From IMG/VR virus record IMGVR_UViG_3300009431_000028, positions 1 to 47,162 of that record: DNA of 47,162 nucleotides. One strand, given 5' to 3'. The stretch comes from a virus. The notes beneath the pieces are model-generated. The model was not told the origin of the DNA, ran no database searches, and saw only the letters and a list, made by a program, of their open reading frames with translations. Shown piece by piece: positions 24,478 through 31,820 of this stretch (positions within the stretch are counted from its first letter, which is position 1; every line of letters starts with the position of its first letter). The position numbers were made by a program, and so were the translations under genes.

Positions 24478-24788
24478 CTTAGACCTCCCAACAGGGCTAA
24501 TGCCCCTAACGATGACATTGCATCTCCACCCCTACTCCCACCAAACTGTAAGGATGCAGCATAACCACCTGCCTTATTAACAACATCAAACAGCCTCATA
24601 ATCATATTAGGTTCCCAACCATTAGTAATAATATCCCATTTTATATACTCCTTAATCTTTAGATCTTCAGAACAGCATACCCCTTTACTACGAGCCTCTC
24701 CACTACCTGACATAGAAGCTAATGCTGCATAAAAGGCCTCAGCATCCATCTCTTCCTGCTCTTTTACATCCTTCTTATCATCAGTCAT
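24474..24788 (-). CDS. Hypothetical early protein
   Basis: A 104-residue protein with an acidic N-terminus (MTDDKKDVKEQEEMDAEAF) and a small-residue-rich C-terminus (GGSRGGDAMSSLGALALLGG). It contains one CC pair and the aromatic stretch EYIKWDIITNGWEP. It is coupled at both ends to neighbours. The acidic tail-like region could suggest a single-strand-binding role, but in such proteins the acidic part is usually C-terminal, so I leave the function open. Confidence 0.68.
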   Translation of the reverse strand: MTDDKKDVKEQEEMDAEAFYAALASMSGSGEARSKGVCCSEDLKIKEYIKWDIITNGWEPNMIMRLFDVVNKAGGYAASLQFGGSRGGDAMSSLGALALLGGLS

Positions 24789-25326
24789 CAGTACCCTCTT
24801 CCTTCTTACCCTCTAATAGAGCATCTATACTAGCCAACAGATCCTCACTACGCTTACTACTAACCTGAGGTATATCTATCTTCTGAGCCTTAGTACGCAT
24901 AAGTATCTTATCAATAGCAAAGATCATATGCTGCAAATTACCTGCATCAGCCTGCTCTTCTGCTAACTTCAAGTACTTCATAATATAATTATTTGCTTCA
25001 TCGCTACTGGCTAACACCTCTAGCTTATCTCCTTCATGCTTTTCTAATGTAGCAAGAAACTTAGCTAACCCATTAGCTGCACTCTGTCTATTCTGTACAG
25101 GTTGAGTAGTCAAATAAGCACCGATCATATCTCCACCATTAGCTTCAGTCTCCTTAACAATAGCCTGTAGCTTCTTAGCTCTTTTAATATCCTTAGGTTT
25201 AGCCTTCCTTTTAAGCTCTCTCTTACATACACGACACACATTCTGCTTACCATCAGGAGCATTCTTATCGTTATAGAACTTATCTAACTCCTTATTTTGG
25301 TCACAATGGCTACATTTCTTTTTCAT
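24781..25326 (-). CDS. Zinc-finger protein with helical C-terminus
   Basis: A 181-residue protein. The N-terminus has CSHCDQNKELDKFY and CRVCKRELKRKAK, a CXXC...CXXC finger with a basic tail as found in HNH endonucleases, but no HNH core follows. The remainder is helical and ends acidic. It could be a DNA-binding factor. It overlaps neighbours by four and eight bases. Confidence 0.7.
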   Translation of the reverse strand: MKKKCSHCDQNKELDKFYNDKNAPDGKQNVCRVCKRELKRKAKPKDIKRAKKLQAIVKETEANGGDMIGAYLTTQPVQNRQSAANGLAKFLATLEKHEGDKLEVLASSDEANNYIMKYLKLAEEQADAGNLQHMIFAIDKILMRTKAQKIDIPQVSSKRSEDLLASIDALLEGKKEEGTDD

Positions 25327-25517
25327 CTCTCTAGATCCTCCTTCTCTATCCTAAAGGCTTTCTTAGCCTGTGTACGTGTCTTAGCTCTCTCCATCATAGA
25401 CAGCTTTAGTGCTAGTCTATCTCCATCATATCTCTTATTAGCTAACTTAGTTAAATGTGCCTTATAGTCTTGTACTGTAGTAGGACTTACATGGGTACCT
25501 GATATACGTCTTCTCAT
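25323..25517 (-). CDS. Small basic early protein
   Basis: A 64-residue Lys/Arg-rich helical protein (MRRRISGTHVSPTTVQ, then MMERAKTRTQAKKAF). It resembles small nucleic-acid-binding proteins in charge only. It is coupled on both sides by ATGA-type overlaps, with AGGAG upstream. Confidence 0.65.
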   Translation of the reverse strand: MRRRISGTHVSPTTVQDYKAHLTKLANKRYDGDRLALKLSMMERAKTRTQAKKAFRIEKEDLER

Positions 25518-25741
25518 TGTAACTCCTCATTCTTAGTTATATAATCAGCTAACTTATTAAGAACACAATGGGCACAAGCAGTTATCTGTACAGGCTCATA
25601 TCCCTTATCTCCTCTATCTATGAGCTCTTCTAAACACACCCTATACAATATATCTCCTTCACTAACTATAAGATCCTCTGCTTCCATATGTTGTGTACAT
25701 CCCCTCATTTGGCATTCAATTACCTCTTTGGGATCTATCAC
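25514..25741 (-). CDS. Cys-containing hypothetical protein (GTG start)
   Basis: A 75-residue acidic protein with ECQMRGCTQH and ITACAHCVLN, a possible zinc site. Translation starts at GTG, which overlaps the polA stop (GTGA). The function is unknown. Confidence 0.66.
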   Translation of the reverse strand: MIDPKEVIECQMRGCTQHMEAEDLIVSEGDILYRVCLEELIDRGDKGYEPVQITACAHCVLNKLADYITKNEELQ

Positions 25742-27456
25742 GATTTACAGCTCCAATTTTCTCCTGTAGATATATCAATATCCAGGGGTACACTAAGCTT
25801 AGTTTTAAATTGATCTACCATATGTTTCCTAAGACAATTAGCTACTACGTCTTTATCCCCCCTTCTATGACTATATAATACCTCATCATGTACCAATAGC
25901 TTAAGGTTAGCTATACCCTTCAATGCCTTAGTTATCTGTAACTGTGTAAAACAATTAAGATCCGAAGCAGCATTTTGCACTAAATGGTTAAACGGTACAT
26001 GCATTGGTGTCTCTTCGTCAAACCATAGCTTTCTACCAAACAGCCCAGTAAGACTACCCTGTGCCTTAGCTTTAGCAGCTAATGAATATTTATACTGACT
26101 GAGGACTGGCAACTCTTCCCTGAAAGAGGCTGCATAGTCAGATGCTTCAGATTCCGTACAGCCAATGGTCTGAGCCAGCTTGGTAACGCCCATACCATAC
26201 AATGCATGTCCAAGTCCGATGACCTTTGCAACGTCTCTAACATCCGAGTGTAGCTCCTTAACGCTGTTAGGATGACAATCCAAGCCAAGAACCCTAGTAG
26301 CAATAAGACCATAATAATCTATCCCTTCCTTAACTGCTTTAATTAATACAGGATCTTGACTATAATGCGCAGCTATCCTCATCTCAATCTGTCCATAATC
26401 ACATACACTAAGTATTTCCCCTTCATCGGGAAGGAAGAGGCTTCTAAACTTATCACCCCACTCCTTATCCCGACGGGGAACTTGCTGGAGGTTAGGATCA
26501 CTGCCCGATAGGCGTCCCGTAGCTGTAACATGCTGGTTTAGGCAGAAATATAGCCTCTCTCCTACCATAAATTTAGGCCATGCTTCAAGGAACTGTAGTA
26601 GCTTAACACGCTTCCTATACCCTAAGAAGTCCTTAATAAAGGGATGTTGTCCTACTAGCTCTGTTAATGCCCTGGTATCTGTCGTAGGTTTACCATCTAT
26701 ATTCCTGGGGTCTAGTCCTATATCATGCAATAGAGCCAGCATCTGGATAGGAGAGTTAAAGTTAACGCCCTGGAACAGCTTCTTCTTAGCCTCTTGTGTC
26801 TCAGGTCTCTTCCACTTACCTAGATATGCAGTATACGTAGCTATCTCTGTGCCTTCTATAGCCTCTGCATAATCTCTACGCAGCATCTCCTCAGTATCCT
26901 TAATGCTATCATCTAGGTCCTGAGCCATCCCAGCTGCCTTCTCCTTATCAATCCTTATACCATCATATTCTATCTTTGTAAGCAGCCTATTAAACGGCAT
27001 GGCATACTTATAGTAATAATCTAGTAATCCCTCATGCTCTAGCCTAGCCCTTAGCTCTTCATACAATCTCTCGGTATTCTCTACATCTCTAAAACAATGC
27101 TCTTTAACCTTCTCAATAGATGGAGTCTCTTTACCCCATTTAATCTTCCAAGGCTCTTCCCCTAATACCTCCATAGACAGGTACTCTAACCCTCTTTCTT
27201 CAAATGGCAATAAGGAAGCCATTATCATAGTATCATCGTCAAGTCTTGCTCCTCTAACCTTATGTCTTGCGAACACTTTAAGGTCATACTTCCCTCCGTG
27301 ATACACTTGGTGCCAATTCTTAGGTATATACTTACTAGCAATATTATCAGTCCAATAGGCAGTATCATCCTTATACACTCCCATCCCTAATATATCAGCT
27401 TCAAACCACTTCTTTGAAGTAGTCTCTAAATCTATTGTATGAGTCTTCCTAGCCAC
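25738..27456 (-). CDS. polA: Family A DNA polymerase with 3'-5' exonuclease
   Basis: A 572-residue replicative polymerase without a 5'-3' exonuclease. Exonuclease motifs: TIDLETTS (residues 7-14), HGGKYDL (53-59) and CFRDVENTERLY (121-132). Polymerase motif A is VCDYGQIEMRIAAH (351-364). Motif B runs from Arg407 and Lys411 to GHALYG, with Leu415 at the place of E. coli Phe762. Motif C is LLVHDEVL (520-527). Replacement of Phe762 by Leu has been associated with slower, more temperate phages. The start is GTG. No helicase or primase gene accompanies it. Confidence 0.95.
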   Translation of the reverse strand: MARKTHTIDLETTSKKWFEADILGMGVYKDDTAYWTDNIASKYIPKNWHQVYHGGKYDLKVFARHKVRGARLDDDTMIMASLLPFEERGLEYLSMEVLGEEPWKIKWGKETPSIEKVKEHCFRDVENTERLYEELRARLEHEGLLDYYYKYAMPFNRLLTKIEYDGIRIDKEKAAGMAQDLDDSIKDTEEMLRRDYAEAIEGTEIATYTAYLGKWKRPETQEAKKKLFQGVNFNSPIQMLALLHDIGLDPRNIDGKPTTDTRALTELVGQHPFIKDFLGYRKRVKLLQFLEAWPKFMVGERLYFCLNQHVTATGRLSGSDPNLQQVPRRDKEWGDKFRSLFLPDEGEILSVCDYGQIEMRIAAHYSQDPVLIKAVKEGIDYYGLIATRVLGLDCHPNSVKELHSDVRDVAKVIGLGHALYGMGVTKLAQTIGCTESEASDYAASFREELPVLSQYKYSLAAKAKAQGSLTGLFGRKLWFDEETPMHVPFNHLVQNAASDLNCFTQLQITKALKGIANLKLLVHDEVLYSHRRGDKDVVANCLRKHMVDQFKTKLSVPLDIDISTGENWSCKS

Positions 27457-27639
27457 TTATAGTATCCTTATCATTGGATTAAAGTCCTCAGTATCAGCTA
27501 AATACTCACCATTCTCCCACCAATAGCACCCTAGTCCTAATATCGACGGTACAACATACCTCCACACAGCAGCTTCTACAAAACTAACCACCTCTATCGG
27601 CTCTATCCTATCGTCTAGTAACATTAAATAGCCCTTCAT
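27457..27639 (-). CDS. Hypothetical small early protein
   Basis: A 60-residue protein with hydrophobic and aromatic stretches (VSFVEAAVWRYVVPSILGLG, then YWWENGEYLAD). It starts 11 bases from element copy 2, after GAGG. It ends immediately before polA. The function is unknown, possibly membrane-associated. Confidence 0.62.
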   Translation of the reverse strand: MKGYLMLLDDRIEPIEVVSFVEAAVWRYVVPSILGLGCYWWENGEYLADTEDFNPMIRIL

Positions 27640-27649
27640 TAAATGCCTC

Positions 27650-27706
27650 TGAGAGCTCCGTATTGGCTCGTGGTTGAACGATCGTACCTATTTAAGGGGT
27701 AACCCC
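27650..27706 (+). repeat. 57-bp dispersed element, copy 2
   Basis: Begins TGAGAGCTCCGTATT, with TTGAACGATC at positions 25-34 and AGGGGTAACCCC at the end. The spacing between blocks is identical to copies 1, 3 and 4. It fills the gap between two - strand genes and extends 19 bases into the C-terminal codons of the S4-like gene at 27688. Confidence 0.85.
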
Positions 27707-27924
27707 CACCCTATTGCACGACTTCCACTGTCTGATACACCTATAATAGCTGTTTCTGGTAATGATTCCCACCGGTTATCTATCCAAATACGTACTGCGC
27801 CCTGTCTACATAATCTACGTACCTCACTTAAAGTAGCCTTGAGAGGTCCAGAGAGGGCTTCTATAAGACGTTGACCGTCTATCCACTCTATTTCCACGAA
27901 TCTGCGTTTACCTACCTTAATCAA
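27688..27924 (-). CDS. S4-like RNA-binding domain protein (TTG start)
   Basis: A 78-residue protein. Residues of about 28-48 (LKATLSEVRRLCRQGAVRIW) match the S4 pattern of two helices and a turn that binds structured RNA. Translation begins at TTG overlapping the preceding TGA (TTGA), with GGAGG four bases upstream. The last codons are formed by element copy 2. The RNA target is unknown; the candidate non-coding RNA at 34790-35068 is one possibility by inference. Confidence 0.7.
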   Translation of the reverse strand: MIKVGKRRFVEIEWIDGQRLIEALSGPLKATLSEVRRLCRQGAVRIWIDNRWESLPETAIIGVSDSGSRAIGWGLPLK

Positions 27925-28136
27925 GCTGCCTCCTCTACCATAAACACATCACCAGATACCAGTCTAGATACCGTCCAACCGTCGTATACACCATTCTCTA
28001 CCTGTACAGTAAGCTGTTTCATACCATCTTCAGTTAAAGCACCAATAGCCCTAGTACCATCATGTCTACGTACATGCCTTAGATCACCTGAGCTATCTGT
28101 AGATACCCATTTGTTCTCTTTATAATTATAGCTCAT
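27921..28136 (-). CDS. Hypothetical early protein
   Basis: A 71-residue protein, beta-rich with charged turns (NKWVSTDSSGDLRHVRRHDG). AAGGAGAAG stands before its ATG. Its stop overlaps the TTG start of the next gene. No known family. Confidence 0.68.
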   Translation of the reverse strand: MSYNYKENKWVSTDSSGDLRHVRRHDGTRAIGALTEDGMKQLTVQVENGVYDGWTVSRLVSGDVFMVEEAA

Positions 28137-28345
28137 TTCTTCTCCTTTTTACCCTTAAATGCATCACCATAGCCATCCTTAGCCCATCCTCCACCTTTTA
28201 ATACAAAAGAGGTCTGCGATATCACTAGCTTACATCCTCCACCACATTCCGGACATTTACCAGCACATTCCCTGTAACACATAGGCCTACTGTCCTCAAA
28301 CTGAGTACGACAGTCCTCACATTGATACGTGTAGACAGGGCTCAA
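28133..28345 (-). CDS. FmdB-type zinc ribbon protein (TTG start)
   Basis: A 70-residue protein. I start it at TTG 28345, which has GGGAGGA upstream and overlaps the preceding TGA, because it puts the family's usual first residues (PVYTYQCEDC) at the N-terminus. Cys pairs CEDC and CPECGG form the ribbon, followed by FVLKGGGWAKDGY, the usual FmdB ending. An ATG 39 bases upstream is the alternative. Another protein of this type is encoded beside the portal at 41910-42260. Confidence 0.78.
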   Translation of the reverse strand: MSPVYTYQCEDCRTQFEDSRPMCYRECAGKCPECGGGCKLVISQTSFVLKGGGWAKDGYGDAFKGKKEKK

Positions 28346-28755
28346 TGGTTCCTCCCTGGGGGACATGCTCCACCACACTGACATTTGTGCTCAGGTTCAT
28401 CATTGGGGTCTACAGTCTCCAAGCGTTCAGTCGGTGACATTTTGTCACCAGTTGACTCTTTAATTAACGCCAATCCCAGTAGTGCGTAGTTGATGATATC
28501 GATGATTCTTCCTTCAACTGGTTCTCCAGACTCCTGCTTCCCAGTCTTAACCAGCGTGTTAATAGAATCCACGTGTTTATTAAAATAGACAGCCCACACA
28601 GTAAGAGGAGAGACACCCAGATTATTGCCCCCACGCTTAAAATTAATAAGACGGTCAGTATCTCCCGCAGTATAGTCATGACCCTTCCCATCCATTACCT
28701 CCCTACATTTGGTAAATACAGTGTCTATTAATGCTACAAGTTCCTTTGATTTCAT
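28342..28755 (-). CDS. Nucleotide-modification-associated domain protein
   Basis: A 137-residue helical protein with KGHDYTAGDTDRLINFKR, VYFNKHVDSI and a later RIIDIINYALLGLALI. This order is typical of a phage family often annotated as nucleotide modification associated domain 1. Metal-binding His/Asp residues are plausible but untested. A Cys-rich tail (CQCGGACPPG) is unusual. The start overlaps the preceding stop (TAATG). Confidence 0.75.
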   Translation of the reverse strand: MKSKELVALIDTVFTKCREVMDGKGHDYTAGDTDRLINFKRGGNNLGVSPLTVWAVYFNKHVDSINTLVKTGKQESGEPVEGRIIDIINYALLGLALIKESTGDKMSPTERLETVDPNDEPEHKCQCGGACPPGRNH

Positions 28756-29225
28756 TAGCACTCCTTCTTTATATAATCAACACAATCATCAATATTAGGA
28801 AAGAACACATCAATACAACCTATTGTCCAACATGGTATATCCTTATAAGATACTCCTTTAATACACAATACAGGCATTCCAAGCATTCTAGCTATAGTCA
28901 TCTCTGATACTGTACCACTACTCATATTAACAGATTCATCATAATATACTACCATAATAGCTGAATTACTAATGGCTGTAAGATCGTGTTTTACAATATC
29001 TTTAAATAACCTAGATAGTACCTCTAAATTCCTGCCCTTATCCATATCTGAAAGCTCTTTCGGATCTACATCATGTTTCTCAAATATATGATGCTCTTCT
29101 AAACAAGGGTTAAATACCTTATAACCAATTTCTTCTAGCTTAGGTTGGATCATACGCCTCCACGTACGACCATTATCCATACGCTTTTCCATACCTCCTG
29201 CCAAGTATATTTGCTTTTTAGACAT
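28755..29225 (-). CDS. Nucleoside 2-deoxyribosyltransferase-like protein
   Basis: A 156-residue protein starting MSKKQIYLAGGM. The YLAGGM strand-turn, NGRTWRRMI, HDLTAISNSAIMVVYYD and SGTVSEMTIARMLG follow the pattern of the nucleoside deoxyribosyltransferase family, whose catalytic Glu is that of SGTVSEM. These enzymes exchange bases on deoxynucleosides or hydrolyse nucleotides. With the neighbouring modification-domain gene it suggests nucleotide salvage or base modification. Confidence 0.8.
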   Translation of the reverse strand: MSKKQIYLAGGMEKRMDNGRTWRRMIQPKLEEIGYKVFNPCLEEHHIFEKHDVDPKELSDMDKGRNLEVLSRLFKDIVKHDLTAISNSAIMVVYYDESVNMSSGTVSEMTIARMLGMPVLCIKGVSYKDIPCWTIGCIDVFFPNIDDCVDYIKKEC

Positions 29226-29412
29226 TAAATCCACACTCCCTAAAGTACTTTCGGGTTTCTTGTACCATATTCTTTAAGCCATCTATATACCTTTGCCAGA
29301 TATAGTCAGCAAACCACCCTTCAGGCCTTTTAGCAGCCTCGTCTAGCTCCGCTTGAGTAATGGTAATTGAGGAGCTAATTGCTTTATACGGATATATCTG
29401 TTTCTTAGTCAT
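29218..29412 (-). CDS. Hypothetical early protein
   Basis: A 64-residue protein (ITITQAELDEAAKRPEGWFA, then KNMVQETRKYFRECGF) that is mostly helical. It overlaps the next gene by eight bases. AGGAG lies 11 bases before the start, a long spacing. No known domain. Confidence 0.65.
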   Translation of the reverse strand: MTKKQIYPYKAISSSITITQAELDEAAKRPEGWFADYIWQRYIDGLKNMVQETRKYFRECGFNV

Positions 29413-29458
29413 ATGCGTAAAGACTCCTATTTAACCGCGGTATTCGTCGTTACAGCTA

Positions 29459-29812
29459 TTAGCTTCTTCCCTCGTACGTCTTCCTATATTCCTTGGCCTT
29501 GTCCCTTGCCCACTGGTTGTACTTCTTTGGATTGGCATGGATTTCTTTGTGATGACAGTTATTAGCCCTTGAATCGCAAGATAGGTCGCATAAAGGAATG
29601 GTAGTAAGATCACTATACTTCCTACTATGGATACCATCACCTGCATGATGTGCCGCCACTGTACCATAATACCTACCTTCCTTATACTTATCTTGCCATG
29701 TACTTGTTCTACTTAATACCCATTTATAAGGTGCTGGAGGCTTCCAACCACATAAGGCACATGGTTGCTGCTTAATCCATGTAATATAGTCTTCATCCTT
29801 AATCTTGGTCAT
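29459..29812 (-). CDS. HNH-type nuclease, DUF968-like
   Basis: A 117-residue protein (ATG 29812 overlapping the preceding TGA; an ATG four codons upstream is also possible). It has CALCGWKPP, VAAHHAGD, SRKYSDLTTIPLC and NNCHHKEIH, the order of an HNH-type zinc nuclease as in the DUF968/Rap-like recombination nucleases of phages. It is likely to act on recombination intermediates. A competing frame at 29431-29667 has no domain. Confidence 0.75.
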   Translation of the reverse strand: MTKIKDEDYITWIKQQPCALCGWKPPAPYKWVLSRTSTWQDKYKEGRYYGTVAAHHAGDGIHSRKYSDLTTIPLCDLSCDSRANNCHHKEIHANPKKYNQWARDKAKEYRKTYEGRS

Positions 29813-30060
29813 ATCACTATCCATCTGTGCCTACAGTTTTTACATCTTCCAGTCATCCCTACAACTGCAACAGGATCTGGTATTATATCGTAGGGGGTAA
29901 ATGATGCAGCTACGCTGCGCATAAACATATGATACTTTAGATAACTATGATTTACACCCTTATCCACAGTTCCGCACCTAGGGCAGGTTCGAGCCAACTG
30001 TGCCCTAGTACCCTGACAGATTCGTCTTCCCTCTTGTATTTTCCACTCAGTCTTGGTCAA
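29809..30060 (-). CDS. Zinc-ribbon protein (TTG start)
   Basis: An 83-residue protein with CPRCGTVD and CKNCRHRW near its ends, likely a zinc ribbon. The start is TTG with GAGGAG seven bases upstream; it overlaps the end of the 46-residue gene by 14 bases. The function is unknown. Confidence 0.66.
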   Translation of the reverse strand: MTKTEWKIQEGRRICQGTRAQLARTCPRCGTVDKGVNHSYLKYHMFMRSVAASFTPYDIIPDPVAVVGMTGRCKNCRHRWIVI

Positions 30061-30187
30061 AGTTAAGCTCCTCTACCCTAGGAAATTCAAAGTCTTGTGC
30101 AATACAATCACTACACACCTCATTATCAAAGTCATCATCTAATCTAAGTGCTCTACCACACTCCTTACATTTAACTACTGGGCTCAT
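30047..30187 (-). CDS. Small zinc-ribbon-like protein (46 residues)
   Basis: This short gene codes for VKCKECGRALRLDDDF and VCSDCIAQ, a complete CXXC...CXXC pair, then an acidic tail. It starts four bases inside the end of the Zn peptidase gene (ATGA type) and overlaps the following gene by 14 bases. Conserved Cys pairs and coupling support it in spite of its size. Confidence 0.68.
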   Translation of the reverse strand: MSPVVKCKECGRALRLDDDFDNEVCSDCIAQDFEFPRVEELNFDQD

Positions 30188-30513
30188 TTGCTCCTCACTT
30201 TAATCTGTTGTAGTACATGACCAAATGCTGCTCCAAAGGCTTCACATACATCCTCTTCTGCCTTATCGTTCTCTATTAACAACCCCATCCCACTATACCT
30301 TATTACGATATGCACAATTTCATGCCCCAGTGCTGCTAGCTTCTGTTTATAGGTTAGTTCTTGGTTTACAGCTATAATATGGGTACGAAAGTCTACGGTA
30401 GCCGCTGCATATACCCCATCTACATCTAAATCACTACCAGAGGGGGATACCTCTTTAACCTTCCAGTCAAACCCATACAGCTGAAACTTCTTTATAGATA
30501 GTTTATTTCCCAT
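30184..30513 (-). CDS. Zinc metallopeptidase-like protein (HEXXH)
   Basis: A 109-residue protein starting MGNKLSIKKF at the ATG with GGAAGG four bases upstream. The helix ALGHEIVHIVI carries HEXXH, and a later Glu in KAEEDVCEAFG could be the third ligand, as in ImmA/IrrE- or SprT-like minimal proteases. Family members act on repressors or DNA-protein crosslinks. The substrate is unknown. Confidence 0.72.
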   Translation of the reverse strand: MGNKLSIKKFQLYGFDWKVKEVSPSGSDLDVDGVYAAATVDFRTHIIAVNQELTYKQKLAALGHEIVHIVIRYSGMGLLIENDKAEEDVCEAFGAAFGHVLQQIKVRSK

Positions 30514-31279
30514 ATATCCTTCCATTATAACTAAACTTACCGTTAACAATATCCATTACATGAGCATTAAAGAACCCATCTCTCCTTACTTCAAGAACCA
30601 GAAACCCATGGCTCCAGTTCGTAGGCTTGTTGTGTAAGAAATCCTTATTGAGCCTACACATACACGGGACCGATATTGCACTGTGAAAATTGTCCAATGA
30701 AGGTGAGGAGAAGCGCTGGGCATCATGTACATGCCCGTATATAAGGTTCTTATGCCCATTGTCAATATGTTTCTTAGCATGATGTACTCCTGCATACCAC
30801 CCATGTATTATGTTAGCCTTACCTATCTGATAGGGCTTATTAAAGGGGATGATCTTATAGCCTCTTTTCTTTAATCTAAGGCCTGTCTCAAGGTCAATCA
30901 ATCCTTCCATTGCAGGGAAATTATCTAGGTACTGCTCTACCCATTCTTCATGGTTACCGAGGAGGAATATCTTCTTGCATCCTTTGGGCAATACCTTCTC
31001 GACCCTGTCAAGGATCTCATTGCAAGCTTGATACTCTTTTCCTAGTCGTTTCCCTTCTACTTTTCTCTTCTTATTCTGTATCCAATGAGACACTGATTCA
31101 AACTCACCTAGATCACCCCCAATAATAAGCTCATGTGGCTTATAATCCTTAATAAATTCAAGGGCAGCCCGTAAGGCAGCTTCTTCATGTAGGGGGGCAT
31201 GGAGGTCAAAGAGTCCAACCACCTTACGGACTGGATGTTTAGCTTTCTTGCTCTTGTCTTTACCCTTGAATATCCTCAT
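30503..31279 (-). CDS. Metallophosphoesterase
   Basis: A 258-residue calcineurin-fold enzyme. Metal-binding motifs are in order: DLHAP (Asp25, His27), GGDLGE (Asp56), LGNHEEW (Asn109, His110), IIHGWY (His159) and YGHVHDAQ (His183, His185). The family hydrolyses phosphomono- or diesters, including nucleic acids (Mre11/SbcD). The length lacks an extra domain, so either a phosphatase or a nuclease is possible. It lies between the peptidase and a small helical protein in the early operon. Confidence 0.88.
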   Translation of the reverse strand: MRIFKGKDKSKKAKHPVRKVVGLFDLHAPLHEEAALRAALEFIKDYKPHELIIGGDLGEFESVSHWIQNKKRKVEGKRLGKEYQACNEILDRVEKVLPKGCKKIFLLGNHEEWVEQYLDNFPAMEGLIDLETGLRLKKRGYKIIPFNKPYQIGKANIIHGWYAGVHHAKKHIDNGHKNLIYGHVHDAQRFSSPSLDNFHSAISVPCMCRLNKDFLHNKPTNWSHGFLVLEVRRDGFFNAHVMDIVNGKFSYNGRIYGK

Positions 31280-31280
31280 A

Positions 31281-31448
31281 CTATACCAATCCTAGCAATA
31301 GTTTAAGCCTACGTTCTAGCTCTACCCTAACAGCTTCTTCCTGCTCTAGCTTAGGCTTCTTCTGAAACTCAGGCGATCCAGCTGCTTCAGCTATTAAAGC
31401 CTCACAGATACGCTTCCATGTCTTATCTATCATTGCTGGTACGTTCAT
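31281..31448 (-). CDS. Small helical early protein (55 residues)
   Basis: A 55-codon gene with GGGGGAAG upstream and an ATG overlapping the preceding stop (ATGA). The product (MNVPAMIDKTWKRIC, then EQEEAVRVELERRLKLLLG) is a charged helix that may form a coiled coil. It fills the gap before the metallophosphoesterase. Confidence 0.65.
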   Translation of the reverse strand: MNVPAMIDKTWKRICEALIAEAAGSPEFQKKPKLEQEEAVRVELERRLKLLLGLV

Positions 31449-31810
31449 TCTTCCCCCAATTCAATCGTATTAGTCTCTGCCTTACCCTCTTTAGGAGTAA
31501 ACTGTTCAAATACTGTATCTCTTTTAATAAACAAACCACCTGCTTTTAGCTGCCCCATCTTCAAAGTAGCTCCACATGTCACACATTTAATCTCATTAAA
31601 ATCATAGCCTTTTGTGTTTCTATGCGTAGGTACCAAATTCTTACCATTACATACACCACATTCTTTAGGTGCTTTAGCAAATACTTCAAATGCTCCTGCT
31701 GCTCTACACACTAGCTCCGCTGTGCTAAGCTTATCTGTGGATGTAACATCGGCAGTTACCTGAATTACGTTATCTCCTACTGTTACTGGGAATGTTGCTG
31801 TAGTTGTCAT
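31445..31810 (-). CDS. Zinc-ribbon protein of the recombination operon
   Basis: A 121-residue protein from MTTTATFPVTVGDN, at the ATG with AGGAG five bases upstream. The N-terminal half is beta-rich; the middle has CGVCNGKN and the later CVTCGATLKMGQLK, a zinc ribbon followed by GGLFIKRDT. The tail is acidic. It stands next to the RecB-like nuclease, so a single-strand-binding or recombination-mediator role is plausible but unproven. Confidence 0.7.
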   Translation of the reverse strand: MTTTATFPVTVGDNVIQVTADVTSTDKLSTAELVCRAAGAFEVFAKAPKECGVCNGKNLVPTHRNTKGYDFNEIKCVTCGATLKMGQLKAGGLFIKRDTVFEQFTPKEGKAETNTIELGEE

Positions 31811-31820
31811 ACTGTCTCCT

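Noticed and set aside
29431-29667. 78-codon - strand frame with a hydrophobic stretch
   Set aside because: It overlaps most of the HNH-type nuclease gene at 29459-29812, which has clear zinc and His motifs, and it has no domain of its own.
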